A DNA stretch of 64,000 bases, taken from Paenibacillus sp. MMS20-IR301. Its GTDB lineage: Bacteria > Bacillota > Bacilli > Paenibacillales > Paenibacillaceae. Below, piece after piece: positions 18,370-27,300 of this stretch (positions within the stretch are counted from its first letter, which is position 1; every line of letters starts with the position of its first letter). The stretch spans positions 5,276,001 to 5,340,000 of the forward strand of contig NZ_CP135275.1 in NCBI RefSeq assembly GCF_032302195.1, read 5' to 3'. A program made the translations under genes and the position numbers. A model generated the notes under the pieces. It saw only the letters and a program-made list of their open reading frames with translations. It was not told the origin of the DNA and searched no databases.

Positions 18370-18574
18370 AAACAGGTGTTTCACTCATCTAGTAGAGTTG
18401 AAGCTTAATAGGGAAACGCGGTGCAAATCCGCTGCGGTCCCGCCACTGTAACCGGACGCTCCAAGGCCTAAGCGGCCTTAAGGGCAGCAGCCTCCGGCAA
18501 GACGCCACTAAGAGGCCAGCAGCCTCCCGGGAAGGCGCCGGAGGGTACACGGCAAGCCAGGAGACCTGCCTGTT
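18370..18574 (+). promoter_or_regulatory. Cobalamin (B12) riboswitch
   Basis: The conserved parts appear in order: the 5' arm AACAGGTG, the B12-box segment TTAATAGGGAAACGCGGTGCAAATCCGC, GCGGTCCCGCCACTGTAACCGG, a variable insert, and GCCAGGAGACCTGCCTGTTT closing the first stem. It is followed by a 350-nt leader with strong hairpins and then nrdD. The sensible logic is that B12 turns off this B12-independent reductase (established for such arrangements in other bacteria). Confidence 0.93.
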
Positions 18575-18672
18575 TCTGTGACACCGACAGACTCCTGCGA
18601 GGAACAGGTGAGGTGTCCGTATGCGGCCTGCAAGAGCAGAGCTAGCCTTTCCGTTATTCGGGCCAAAGGCTG

Positions 18673-18713
18673 CCGATACCTGAGGACAATTATATATTGC
18701 TCTCAGGTATCGG
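18673..18713 (+). promoter_or_regulatory. Leader hairpin downstream of the B12 aptamer
   Basis: CCGATACCTGAG and CTCAGGTATCGG form a perfect 12-pair stem with a 17-nt AT-rich loop. No T run follows, so it is not a terminator by itself. It may be part of the expression platform or an mRNA-stabilising element. Confidence 0.5.
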
Positions 18714-18837
18714 CCTTCTGCGGAATGTACTGGAACGGGTTCTACACACCACTGGGCATAATTCTGATACCCGTTTGTATATTCCACTTAGACTACCGGC
18801 AGCTGCCCTTTATGCGGGCAGCTGCACTGCGCATCCG

Positions 18838-18873
18838 GGCATTTCCCGCCTTCCTGGCCGGAGATGCCTTTTT
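18838..18873 (+). terminator. Leader terminator before nrdD
   Basis: GGCATTTCC pairs with GGAGATGCC (one G-U) and is followed by TTTTT. A second strong hairpin (CAGCTGCCC/GGGCAGCTG) lies about 40 nt earlier. This is the likely off-position of the riboswitch, about 60 nt before the nrdD start. Confidence 0.65.
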
Positions 18874-18930
18874 ACTGATGTCTTGAAGCATTGCCTTCAA
18901 GTTTACAATACTGAGAGGAGAGAGCTATAC

Positions 18931-20916
18931 ATGACGCTGCTGGAGAAACGATATAACGGAGGACAAGCTGCACAGGAGGTTCTTCTGGAAGAAGTAATTC
19001 ATTTGGGTAAGGATATTATCGACAGCCGGGATCTGGATTTGCTGCGTGAGAACGCCAACTTGAACGGGGAGAGCTTCTCCGGCAAGATGAGCAAATTCGG
19101 CAGTGAGTATTCCAAATGGTACGCCCGGAATTTCACTATGCCGCCACAGCTCGTTCAAGCGACGCTCGATAATGTCGTATATGTTCACGATCTGGATCAA
19201 TACGCCATCGGAACAACCAACTGTATCTTCATTCCGTTTGAGCGTCTTCTCCGCGAAGGCTTCAACACCGGCAACGGCAGCGTACGCCCTCCTAACTCAA
19301 TCATGACGGCAATGTCGCTGGTGGCGATTATTTTCCAGTCCCAGCAGAATGCCCAGTACGGCGGTGTATCCGCGAACAAGCTGGATTACGATCTGGCTCC
19401 CTATGTGACCAAATCCTTCGCCAAGCTGTTCCGCAAGGGCCTCGAGTATTTCGAGGAAGGTACCGCAGGCGAGCAGCTCGGTGAGATTACGATGAGCCGT
19501 ACCGATCTGGAAGAGCAGTATCCGCGCGCCTTCCGTTTCGCTCTGAAAGAGACCGAAAGCGAAACACTGCAGGCAGCCGAGAGCATGGTACATAACCTCA
19601 ATACAATGTCCAGCCGTTCAGGCGGCCAGATTCCTTTTACCAGCATCAACTATGGTACATGCACCTCACCTGAGGGCCAGCTCGTCATCAGCTCACTCCT
19701 GACAGCCACTATGAACGGACTGGGCAGCGGGGAGACACCGGTGTTCCCGATCCAGATTTTCAAATGCAAGCAAGGGGTTAACCAGCAGCCGGGCGATCCT
19801 AACTATGAGCTGTTCCTGAAGGCCGCCGAGTGCTCTGCACGCAGATTATATCCGAACTTCGCCAACCTGGATGCTCCGCTGAATATGCAGTATTATGATC
19901 CGGAGAATCCGGACACCGAGTTTGCTACGATGGGCTGCCGGACACGGGTGCTCGGCGACCGCTTCGGACGCAATCACTGCTCCGGTAAAGGCAACCTTTC
20001 GTTCAACACGCTCAATCTTGTACGTCTCGGACTTGCCTACGGTACAATAACCGGCCGCCGCCTGGCTGCCGACGAGGCCGGCTTCTTCGAAGACCTGAAC
20101 TATTACATGGATGTTGCACTGGACGGGCTGCTTCACCGGTTCCGTATCCAGGCTGCCCAAAAGGCCAAAGCCTCTGACTTCATGATGCGTGAAGGGGTCT
20201 GGGAAGGCGGAGAGCAGCTCGCACCTGACGAAAGCGTCGGCGAACTGCTGAAGCACGGCAGCCTGTCGATCGGCTTCATCGGGATGGCAGAATGCATGAA
20301 GGCTATGTACGGCAAGCATCACGGCGAAGATATGGAGATCCACGCCAAAGCTGTAGCCATTGTCCGCCATATGCGTGAATATTGCGACCGGAAGAGCGAA
20401 GAGCTGGATCTCAACATTACACTGTTCGCGACTCCTGCCGAAGGACTCTCCGGCAAGTTCACTAAGGTGGACCGCAAAGTACTCGGCTCCATTCCGGGAG
20501 TAACAGACCGTGAGTACTATACGAATTCCTTCCACATTCCCGTCTACTACGACCTGAGTGCAGCTAAGAAAATCAGCCTCGAGGCTCCTTTTCATGAGTA
20601 TTGCAATGCCGGAGCAATCTCTTATGTCGAGCTGAACGGAAATGCCCGCAGCAACCCTGCCGCCTTCGTCAAAATCATCAAATATGCGCTGGAGCAGGAA
20701 ATCAGCTATTTCAGCATCAACCATCCGATCGACCGCTGCTCGGGCTGCGGCTATGAAGGGGTAATCGGTACGAACTGCCCGTCCTGCAACGCCCATGAGG
20801 ATACAACCCATATCCGGCGGCTGCGCCGGGTAACCGGCTATTTGACCGGCGATTACCAGACCCGCTTCAACGCCGCCAAGCAAGCCGAAGTACGGGACCG
20901 CGTTAAGCATCTATGA
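18931..20916 (+). CDS. nrdD: Anaerobic ribonucleoside-triphosphate reductase (class III)
   Basis: Reduces ribonucleoside triphosphates to deoxy forms without oxygen, using a glycyl radical made by NrdG. ATG 18931 has GAGAGGAGAG upstream; in-frame starts before it run into the leader and are rejected. The 661-residue protein has the NrdD barrel (GGVSANKLDYDLAPYV, ATMGCRTRV, NLVRLGLAYG) and a C-terminal zinc site (CSGCG and CPSC about residues 600-617). The radical site RVTGYL has its Gly near residue 636. No ATP-cone is recognisable at the N-terminus. nrdG overlaps its last four bases. Upstream NrdR boxes, DnaA-like repeats and a B12 riboswitch point to tight multi-input control. Confidence 0.96.
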   Translation: MTLLEKRYNGGQAAQEVLLEEVIHLGKDIIDSRDLDLLRENANLNGESFSGKMSKFGSEYSKWYARNFTMPPQLVQATLDNVVYVHDLDQYAIGTTNCIFIPFERLLREGFNTGNGSVRPPNSIMTAMSLVAIIFQSQQNAQYGGVSANKLDYDLAPYVTKSFAKLFRKGLEYFEEGTAGEQLGEITMSRTDLEEQYPRAFRFALKETESETLQAAESMVHNLNTMSSRSGGQIPFTSINYGTCTSPEGQLVISSLLTATMNGLGSGETPVFPIQIFKCKQGVNQQPGDPNYELFLKAAECSARRLYPNFANLDAPLNMQYYDPENPDTEFATMGCRTRVLGDRFGRNHCSGKGNLSFNTLNLVRLGLAYGTITGRRLAADEAGFFEDLNYYMDVALDGLLHRFRIQAAQKAKASDFMMREGVWEGGEQLAPDESVGELLKHGSLSIGFIGMAECMKAMYGKHHGEDMEIHAKAVAIVRHMREYCDRKSEELDLNITLFATPAEGLSGKFTKVDRKVLGSIPGVTDREYYTNSFHIPVYYDLSAAKKISLEAPFHEYCNAGAISYVELNGNARSNPAAFVKIIKYALEQEISYFSINHPIDRCSGCGYEGVIGTNCPSCNAHEDTTHIRRLRRVTGYLTGDYQTRFNAAKQAEVRDRVKHL

Positions 20917-21440
20917 ATATATGCGGCTATTACCCGGAGTCCATTAACGAAGGAGAGGGCCTGCGGGCCGTCCTCTTCTTCAGCGGCTGCCGCCACCGTT
21001 GTCCCGGGTGCTTCAATCCGAAGACCTGGAACTTCAATTACGGTGAGCTGTTCACACCGCAGCGCAGGCAGGAGATCATAAGCGAAATCGCCGGCAATCC
21101 GCTGCTGGACGGCCTGACGCTTGCGGGCGGGGACCCGTTCTTCTCAGCAGAGGCGGCTGCAGAATTCATTCACGAGCTGCGCGCCGAGCTGCCGGATTTC
21201 CCGGTCTGGATCTACACCGGGTACACGTATGAGGAGCTTACAGCTTCCCCCGGCTCACCGGAATGGGAGCTGCTGGCGCTTTGCCAGGTCGTGATCGACG
21301 GGCGGTTCGTCGAAGAGCTCAAAGATACGACACTCCCCTACCGGGGCAGCAGCAATCAGCGCATTATAGATATTCCGGCTAGTCTGGCAGGAGATACAAT
21401 TGTACTATGGGAGCCTATCCTTAGCTTTCAAGGGGTGTAA
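20913..21440 (+). CDS. nrdG: NrdD-activating radical SAM protein
   Basis: Generates the glycyl radical on NrdD by reductive cleavage of S-adenosylmethionine. Its ATG overlaps the nrdD stop (ATGA), indicating translational coupling. The 175-residue protein carries the 4Fe-4S motif CRHRCPGC near residue 26, FNPKTWNF, the GGDPF SAM-binding strand and VWIYTGYTYEEL. Length and motifs fit NrdG. It acts in the cytoplasm as a partner of NrdD. Confidence 0.96.
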   Translation: MNICGYYPESINEGEGLRAVLFFSGCRHRCPGCFNPKTWNFNYGELFTPQRRQEIISEIAGNPLLDGLTLAGGDPFFSAEAAAEFIHELRAELPDFPVWIYTGYTYEELTASPGSPEWELLALCQVVIDGRFVEELKDTTLPYRGSSNQRIIDIPASLAGDTIVLWEPILSFQGV

Positions 21441-21458
21441 AGCTATCTATCTGTTAAA

Positions 21459-21502
21459 AAAGGGCACTAACCTTCCGCAGCGCGGTGGTTTAGTGCCCTT
21501 TG
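21459..21502. terminator. Bidirectional terminator between nrdG and ssuE-like gene
   Basis: AAGGGCACTAA and TTAGTGCCCTT form an 11-pair stem flanked by AAAAAA on the left and a short T run on the right. It can end both the nrdDG transcript and the convergent flavin-reductase transcript. Confidence 0.8.
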
Positions 21503-21536
21503 GTATGCTAATTTTCCAGATACCGCGCTTCTGCTC

Positions 21537-22097
21537 CTACGCCTGTTCTCCTGCTTTGCGGGCTGCCTTATGCGCCGTCTCATCCGCCAGCTCTTCCAGC
21601 ACGCTGTTCAGACGCAGCTTCAGCTCGTCGGCCAGCTCCACTACCCCCTGGTCGTTCCGCACGGCCTGGGAGTCCACGGCGAAGACGCCGCCCAGGATAT
21701 GACGGGCGCCCAGCACCGACAGCACCGGCTTCAGCGCATAGTCGATCGAGAGCAGATGCGCCAGGCTTCCGCCCATGAAGAGCGGGAGGACGATTTTGCC
21801 GGCCAGCCCTTTTTGCGGGATCAGATCCAGGAAGGTCTTAAGCACACCTGTAAAGGAGGCTTTGTATACGGGACTGACTACAATGACTGCGTCCGCTTCA
21901 GCCACCAGCCCGTTCGCTTTGACGATAGCCTCACTCTCAAACTTCGTGTGAATCAGATCCTCAGCCGGAAGCTCGGCAATATTAATCCGCTCCACGGTAA
22001 AGCCGCGTCCCTGCAGGTCCGCCTCCGTATATTCGATTACTGCATTAATCCTTGAGACCAGGGATGGTGTACCGTTAATCACAACTATTTTGGCCAT
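21537..22097 (-). CDS. ssuE: NADPH-dependent FMN reductase, SsuE-like
   Basis: ATG 22097 follows AGAGGTG. The 186-residue flavodoxin-like protein starts MAKIVVINGTPSLVSRINAVIEY (FMN loop) and contains VVSPVYKASFTGVLKTFLDLIPQKGLAGK and the conserved LFMGGSLAHLLSIDYALKPVLSVLGARHI block typical of SsuE. SsuE supplies reduced FMN to the alkanesulfonate monooxygenase SsuD. No ssuD or ssuABC is adjacent, so it may serve another FMNH2-dependent enzyme. Its direction and terminator make it a single-gene unit. Confidence 0.85.
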   Translation of the reverse strand: MAKIVVINGTPSLVSRINAVIEYTEADLQGRGFTVERINIAELPAEDLIHTKFESEAIVKANGLVAEADAVIVVSPVYKASFTGVLKTFLDLIPQKGLAGKIVLPLFMGGSLAHLLSIDYALKPVLSVLGARHILGGVFAVDSQAVRNDQGVVELADELKLRLNSVLEELADETAHKAARKAGEQA

Positions 22098-22217
22098 TTC
22101 CGCACCTCTTCCGTCTGCTTGTATAGGATATGCCGGACTCCGGCACCGGTCATAAATACTTTAAATTAGTAATAATCCTAGCAGAGTACAAGGAATATTG
22201 TCAAACCACAATTGTGC

Positions 22218-22246
22218 TTGCAACCCGGCGGCGCTCTCGGTATAAT
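22218..22246 (+). promoter_or_regulatory. Sigma-A promoter of the T-box leader
   Basis: TTGCAA (22218-22223) and TATAAT (22241-22246) are separated by exactly 17 bp. Transcription should begin near 22253, at the start of the T-box leader. Confidence 0.75.
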
Positions 22247-22252
22247 AAACGG

Positions 22253-22480
22253 CAAACCTATATCCCGACCAGGCCAATGACCGGCATCCAACCGCGAGGC
22301 GTCTGCGACCGGAGCAGTTTCCCTGCTTCCTAAGTTTACCGGGTTTCGCCCGTTACCGCGAAGACCAAAGAGGGCCTTATTCCGCTGCTGTACAGCTGCT
22401 TTACGTGAATTAGGCCAACCTGGGTGGCACCGCGAGCTGACGCTCCTCGTCCCATGGATGAGGGCGTTTTTTGCATTTTT
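22253..22480 (+). promoter_or_regulatory. T-box leader of seryl-tRNA synthetase
   Basis: The T-box core CTGGGTGGCACCGCGAG (22420-22436) is diagnostic. Its 5' part can pair with the downstream arm in an antiterminator; otherwise ACGCTCCTCGTCC pairs with GGATGAGGGCGT followed by TTTTTT (22440-22477) to terminate. Uncharged tRNA-Ser is the expected inducer given the gene controlled. The specifier codon could not be assigned by eye. Confidence 0.88.
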
Positions 22481-22505
22481 TTAAACCCAAAGGAGCGGAT
22501 CGCGG

Positions 22506-23786
22506 ATGCTGGACATGAATTGGATCAGGGAGAATGAGGACATTGTACGGAAGACGGCTGAATGGAAAAGAGTGGAGTTCCCGCTTACGGAACTCCTGGA
22601 CTGGGACGACCGGCGGCGGGCGGCCCGCCGGAATGCAGAGCAGCGCCGGGCGGAGCGCAATGCGCTGACGAAGGAGGTCGAGCGCCTGCTGCGCCAGGGC
22701 GACACTGCTGGCGGCGAGCAGGCCAAGGAGCAGGTGCGGGAGATCAACCGCCTGCTCACCGGGCTGGAGGCGGAGCTGCTTGAAGCGGAGCGCCGCTGCG
22801 GTGAGCTTCTGCTGCTCGCGCCCAATCCCGTATCGGCGGATACGCCGGTCGGGCCGGATGACAGCGCGAATGTGGAGCTGCGGCGGCATGGCGTGCTGCC
22901 GGTATTCGGCTTCACGCCGCGCGATCACGTCGAGCTCGGCGAGCTGCACGGCATCCTCGATATTCCGCGCGGCGTCAAAGCCGGAGGCCCCCGCAGCTAT
23001 GTGCTGAAGGGGGCCGGGCTGCTGCTGCATCTGGCTGTGCAGCGGCTGGCCCTGGATGTGCTCATGCAGCGCGGCTTCACCGTAATGGATGTGCCGGTGA
23101 TTGTCCGGCCGGAGGCGCTGGAGCGGACCGGCTTCTTCCCGGGCGGCATGGATCAGACCTATGAGCTGACCGGGGAGAAGCGCTGGCTCGCCGGGACCTC
23201 GGAGGTCTCGCTGGTCTCGCTCTACAGCGATGAGACGCTGGAGCTCGCTGAGCCGCTGCGGCTGGCCGGGATGTCGGCCTGCTTCCGCCGCGAGGTCGGC
23301 TCGGCAGGCCGCGATGTGCGCGGGCTGTACCGTGTCCACCAGTTCTCGAAGATCGAACAGGTGATCATGTGCCGCAGCACCCCCGGAGAATCGGAGCAGA
23401 TGCTGCAGGAGATTCTCGGCAATGCCGAGCATATTCTCCAGCTGCTGGAGCTGCCTTACCGGGTAGTCGCCGTCTGCAGCGGCGACATGTCGCTTAAGAC
23501 ACACAAGCAATATGATGTGGAGACCTGGATGCCGAGCCGTGGCGCCTTCGGCGAGACCCATTCGGCTTCGAACCTGCTGGATTTCCAGGCCCGGCGCTCG
23601 GGCATCCGCTACCGTGACGAAGACGGGCGGCTGCAATATTGCCACACGCTGAACAATACCGCCGTGGCAACGCCGCGCATCCTGATTCCGCTGCTGGAGA
23701 ACCATCAGCTGGAGGACGGCTCGGTCTACATCCCGCCGGCGCTGCGCCCTTATATGGGCGGTGTGGAGAAGCTGGATTTAACCTGA
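22506..23786 (+). CDS. serS: Seryl-tRNA synthetase
   Basis: Charges tRNA-Ser with serine. The 426-residue protein has the N-terminal tRNA-binding coiled coil (about residues 27-100, very Arg/Glu/Ala-rich) followed by a class II catalytic core. Motif 2 appears as ACFRREVGSAGRDVRGLYRVHQFSKIEQ and motif 3 near the end as NTAVATPRILIPLLENHQ. ATG 22506 lies after AAAGGAGCGGAT. It has its own T-box leader. The sequence looks divergent from the usual bacterial SerS in the coiled coil, so it may be a second copy; whether the genome has another cannot be told here. Confidence 0.93.
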   Translation: MLDMNWIRENEDIVRKTAEWKRVEFPLTELLDWDDRRRAARRNAEQRRAERNALTKEVERLLRQGDTAGGEQAKEQVREINRLLTGLEAELLEAERRCGELLLLAPNPVSADTPVGPDDSANVELRRHGVLPVFGFTPRDHVELGELHGILDIPRGVKAGGPRSYVLKGAGLLLHLAVQRLALDVLMQRGFTVMDVPVIVRPEALERTGFFPGGMDQTYELTGEKRWLAGTSEVSLVSLYSDETLELAEPLRLAGMSACFRREVGSAGRDVRGLYRVHQFSKIEQVIMCRSTPGESEQMLQEILGNAEHILQLLELPYRVVAVCSGDMSLKTHKQYDVETWMPSRGAFGETHSASNLLDFQARRSGIRYRDEDGRLQYCHTLNNTAVATPRILIPLLENHQLEDGSVYIPPALRPYMGGVEKLDLT

Positions 23787-23951
23787 CGAGATACAGAGAA
23801 GCTGCTATGGCCTGACCCTAACCGGAGCTCTGTGAGCGTGCACCAACACGAAGAATCTGGAGCGTGTGCCGTCCAGAGAGTGATCGAGAGTTAGCTCAAC
23901 CGTTATATATTAATTCTGCGGCAAACTTGTACGCAGTTGTATGAAAGGCAC

Positions 23952-23982
23952 TATTCCCCCTTAGTTAAGTGACTAGGGGGGA
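23952..23982. terminator. Hairpin downstream of serS
   Basis: TCCCCCTTAG and CTAGGGGGGA form a ten-pair stem around TTAAGTGA. The T run is poor (ATCCATATTGT), so termination efficiency is uncertain. Confidence 0.45.
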
Positions 23983-24087
23983 ATCCATATTGTATTCGGT
24001 TTTCCGCATACATTTGCCCCGTTCACCCCCGCAGCTTTCAACACGAACCTTAGTAATCAGTAATCCAGCAAGTAAAGCAGCAGGCAC

Positions 24088-24129
24088 AAAAACGGCTTCA
24101 CTGCCTCTCAAGGCGGCGGAGCCGTTTTT
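24088..24129. terminator. Bidirectional terminator
   Basis: AAAAACGGCT pairs with AGCCGTTTTT, with an inner TGCC/GGCGG stem. The symmetric A and T runs allow termination in both directions. It isolates serS from the PhoP-box promoter. Confidence 0.85.
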
Positions 24130-24134
24130 CATAG

Positions 24135-24173
24135 TTTACATTAAAATAACATGTAGTTTACATTAATTTCAGG
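24135..24173 (+). promoter_or_regulatory. PhoP-box-like array (four hexamers, 11-bp period)
   Basis: Hexamers TTTACA (24135), ATAACA (24146), TTTACA (24157) and TTCAGG (24168) are each separated by five bases. This is the B. subtilis Pho-box pattern of TT(A/T/C)ACA repeats every 11 bp; the last hexamer is degenerate. It lies upstream of an exported nuclease/nucleotidase, a fitting PhoP target. A TATATT sequence 26 bp downstream could be the -10. A GAAAATC/GATTTTC inverted repeat follows directly. Confidence 0.6.
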
Positions 24174-24291
24174 AAAATCAACGATTTTCAGCCGGTCTAT
24201 ATATTTACTTTATATATTTTTGGATCATCCTACTATTAATCTATACATTTTCAACAAATTATCCCGAAAAATTGCTTTAAAATTCTATTAT

Positions 24292-24307
24292 CTCTATTAT
24301 AATAGAG
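24292..24307. promoter_or_regulatory. 16-bp palindrome over a -10-like sequence
   Basis: CTCTATTATAATAGAG is a perfect palindrome that contains TATAAT and lies 34 bp before the exoprotein start codon. It could be a second promoter with an operator. No regulator is assigned. Confidence 0.4.
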
Positions 24308-24340
24308 TGCGAATGATATTTTATGGGGAGGTATACTTAC

Positions 24341-27300
24341 ATGAAACTTTCTTCACAATGCAGAAGGCCGCTAAGTTTGTTCCTCGCGGTTGCATTGCTC
24401 TTGACCGGGATATTCCCGGGATTATCAGCAGGATCCGGCATAGCTGCAGCAGAGCCAATAATAACGGCAGATACCGGAGTTACTCAAGCTCCCCCGGTTA
24501 CAGCCTCTCCTGCCTCCGGCAGCAAGATTGGCACAGGCTCCACGATTACATTAAGCACTCCGGTTACAGCAAGCGTATACTACAGCGTATATGCTAACGG
24601 CAGTATTACCGCAGAAGTGGCAGACCAATTATACACTGCCCCGATTACCGTTGATTCCAGCTATACTTCCCTTACTATTAAAGCCTACTCTTCATTACCC
24701 GATTTAGGGAATGGTCCAACAGCAACTTTGCAATATAGCGTTGTGCCTGCGGAGAACAATCTGAAGATCAGCCAAATTCAGGGCGCAGGGCATACTTCCC
24801 CTTACGTTAACACTATGGTTGTAAACGTCAAAGGTATTGTTACCTTCATTAAGGATGCGGACAATTTCTATATTCAATCCGCAGCCGCTGATATGGATAA
24901 TGACATCAAAACCTCCGAAGCTATTCTCGTCTATCAAAAAGGCGGCGGCAACGCTGTGAAGACAGGCGATGCCGTTGCGGTAGACGGAACTGTCAAGGAA
25001 TACGGCTTCTCCGGACAATTAACGACTACAGAAATCGCCGCAACCAAAACAGCGGTCCTCAGCAGCGGCAACACGCTTCCGGCAGCAACCCTGATTGGAA
25101 CCGGCGGACGGATCATTCCGCATACGGTTATTGATGATGATAACTTCGCTAAATTTGAGCCGGACAAAGATGCCATCGACTTCTATGAGAGTCTCGAAGG
25201 TATGCGCCTGGAGCTTACTAGACCGACCACTGTAGGTCCCGCAGTCTATTATGCTTCCAGCAGCACCTTTGAAATTCCGGTAGTAACGGTTAATGGTACA
25301 GCTAACACGACAGAAGTCACTTCCGCAGCAGGCGGACTTGTGCTGACAGGTGCTGATTACAATCCCCAGCGTCTGATTCTCTCGGCGAAGACCGCTCCGG
25401 TCCTCAACACCGGCCAGCAGTTCGCCGGCAATATCACCGGTATTCTAACCTATGATTACGGAAAATTCCTTGTTTCTGCCGAGTCAGAAACATTGCCGGC
25501 GGTTTCTCCCAGCAAGTTAGTCCGGGAAGTAACCTCACTCAAACCGGAAGGAAGCAAGCTGAATATCGCTTCTTTCAACATTGAGAACTTCTCGCAGCAT
25601 AATGATCCTAGCAAAATTGAAAATGTAGCCCGGGATATCGTCATTAATCTCAAGACTCCGGACATTATCGGCCTGACAGAAGTGCAGGATAATGACGGAA
25701 CCGGCACTGGCGGAACCGATGCCAGCGAGAACTACGAAGTCCTGATCGCCGCCATTGCGGCTATCGACGGCGGCGCATCCGACTACGGTTATACGGATAT
25801 CGCCCCGGAGAACAATAAGGACGGAGGCGTTGAGAACGGCAATATCCGCTCGGGCTTCCTGTACAACAAGAACCGTGTCTCCCTGAAGCCAGGTACACCG
25901 GGTACGGCTACTGAAGCTGTCAGCTATAGCGCTGCTTCCGGCCTCAGCCTGAATCCGGGGCGGATCAGCCCGGAGGACGATGCCTTTATAAAGTCGCGTA
26001 AGCCACTGGCTGCCGAATTTACTTTCCAGGGCAAAGATATTATCGTCATTGCCAACCACTTCAATTCCAAGAGCAGCGACAACTATTTGTTCGGTTCCGT
26101 TCAGCCTCCGGTCTTCACTACAGAAGTACAGCGGGCCAAGATCGCCAGGGTGGTCAACAGCTTCGTTGAAGATGTACTGCAAGAGAACGCAGATGCCAAT
26201 GTTGTCGTACTCGGCGATCTGAATGACTTCCAGTTCTCGAATACCCTGAATATTCTTAAAGGCAGCGCCCTCACGAATCTCGTGAACACCCTGCCGCTGA
26301 ATGAGCGTTATTCCTACGTATTCCAAGGCAACTCCCAGACGCTGGATCATATCCTCGTCAACAACAAGCTGGCATCAGCCAGCACACTGGATATCGTGCA
26401 CATTAATGCCGACTTCGCCGATCCCGGCGATTACCCGAAGGGTACGGAATTCCCGGCCGGCGGAATCCGGATCAGTGACCACGATCCGCTGCTTGCCCAA
26501 ATTGACTTCGGAACCACCGATTTCAATTTGCGGGTGCTGCATACCAATGATACGCATGGCCATTTGGAAAATGTAGCCAAACGCACCTCCGCCACCAGCA
26601 GCGAGCGCACAGGCAATACTGTTTTGCTGGATGCGGGTGATGTTTTCTCTGGAACACTCTATTTCAATCAGTTCAAGGGACAGGCAGATATCAAGTTCAT
26701 GAATAACATCGGCTATGATGCCATGACCTTCGGTAATCACGAATTTGATATGAACAAGGAAAACCCTGAGGTGCTGAAGAATTTCGTAACAGCCGCCCAG
26801 TTCCCGTTTGCAAGCTCCAATATCGACTTCACCACCAACAATAGTGAGCTTGCCGATCTCTACCATGAGATGACCGGAATCCTTGCAACCGATGAAGCTA
26901 AGAGTACAGCCAAAGACGGTAACATCTATCCTTCCGTTATTAAGGATGTTTACGGTGAGAAGATCGGTATCTTCGGGCTGACTACTGAAGATACCGTCGG
27001 CCTTGCGTCACCGGGCGACAAAATTATTTTCAAGGATCATATTGAAAGTGCGAAGAAGACCGTCAAGGCCCTGGAAGATCAGGGGATTAATAAAATTATT
27101 GCCGTTACCCACCTGGGGTACACCGTGGATCAGGAACTCGCTAAGGCTGTTCCGGGTATCGACATTATTGTTGGCGGACATTCACATACGAAGGTGGACA
27201 ACCCTCCAACTCCAATTATCAATGTAGGCACAGACAAGAAAGTACTGATTGTACAGACCGGTGAATACAGCCAGTTCCTCGGTGAGCTGGACGTTACCTT

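Noticed and set aside
18578..18886. Small forward frame between the B12 riboswitch and nrdD, also the N-terminal extension of nrdD to 18697
   Set aside because: It spans leader hairpins and a terminator and has no ribosome-binding site; nrdD has a strong site at 18931.
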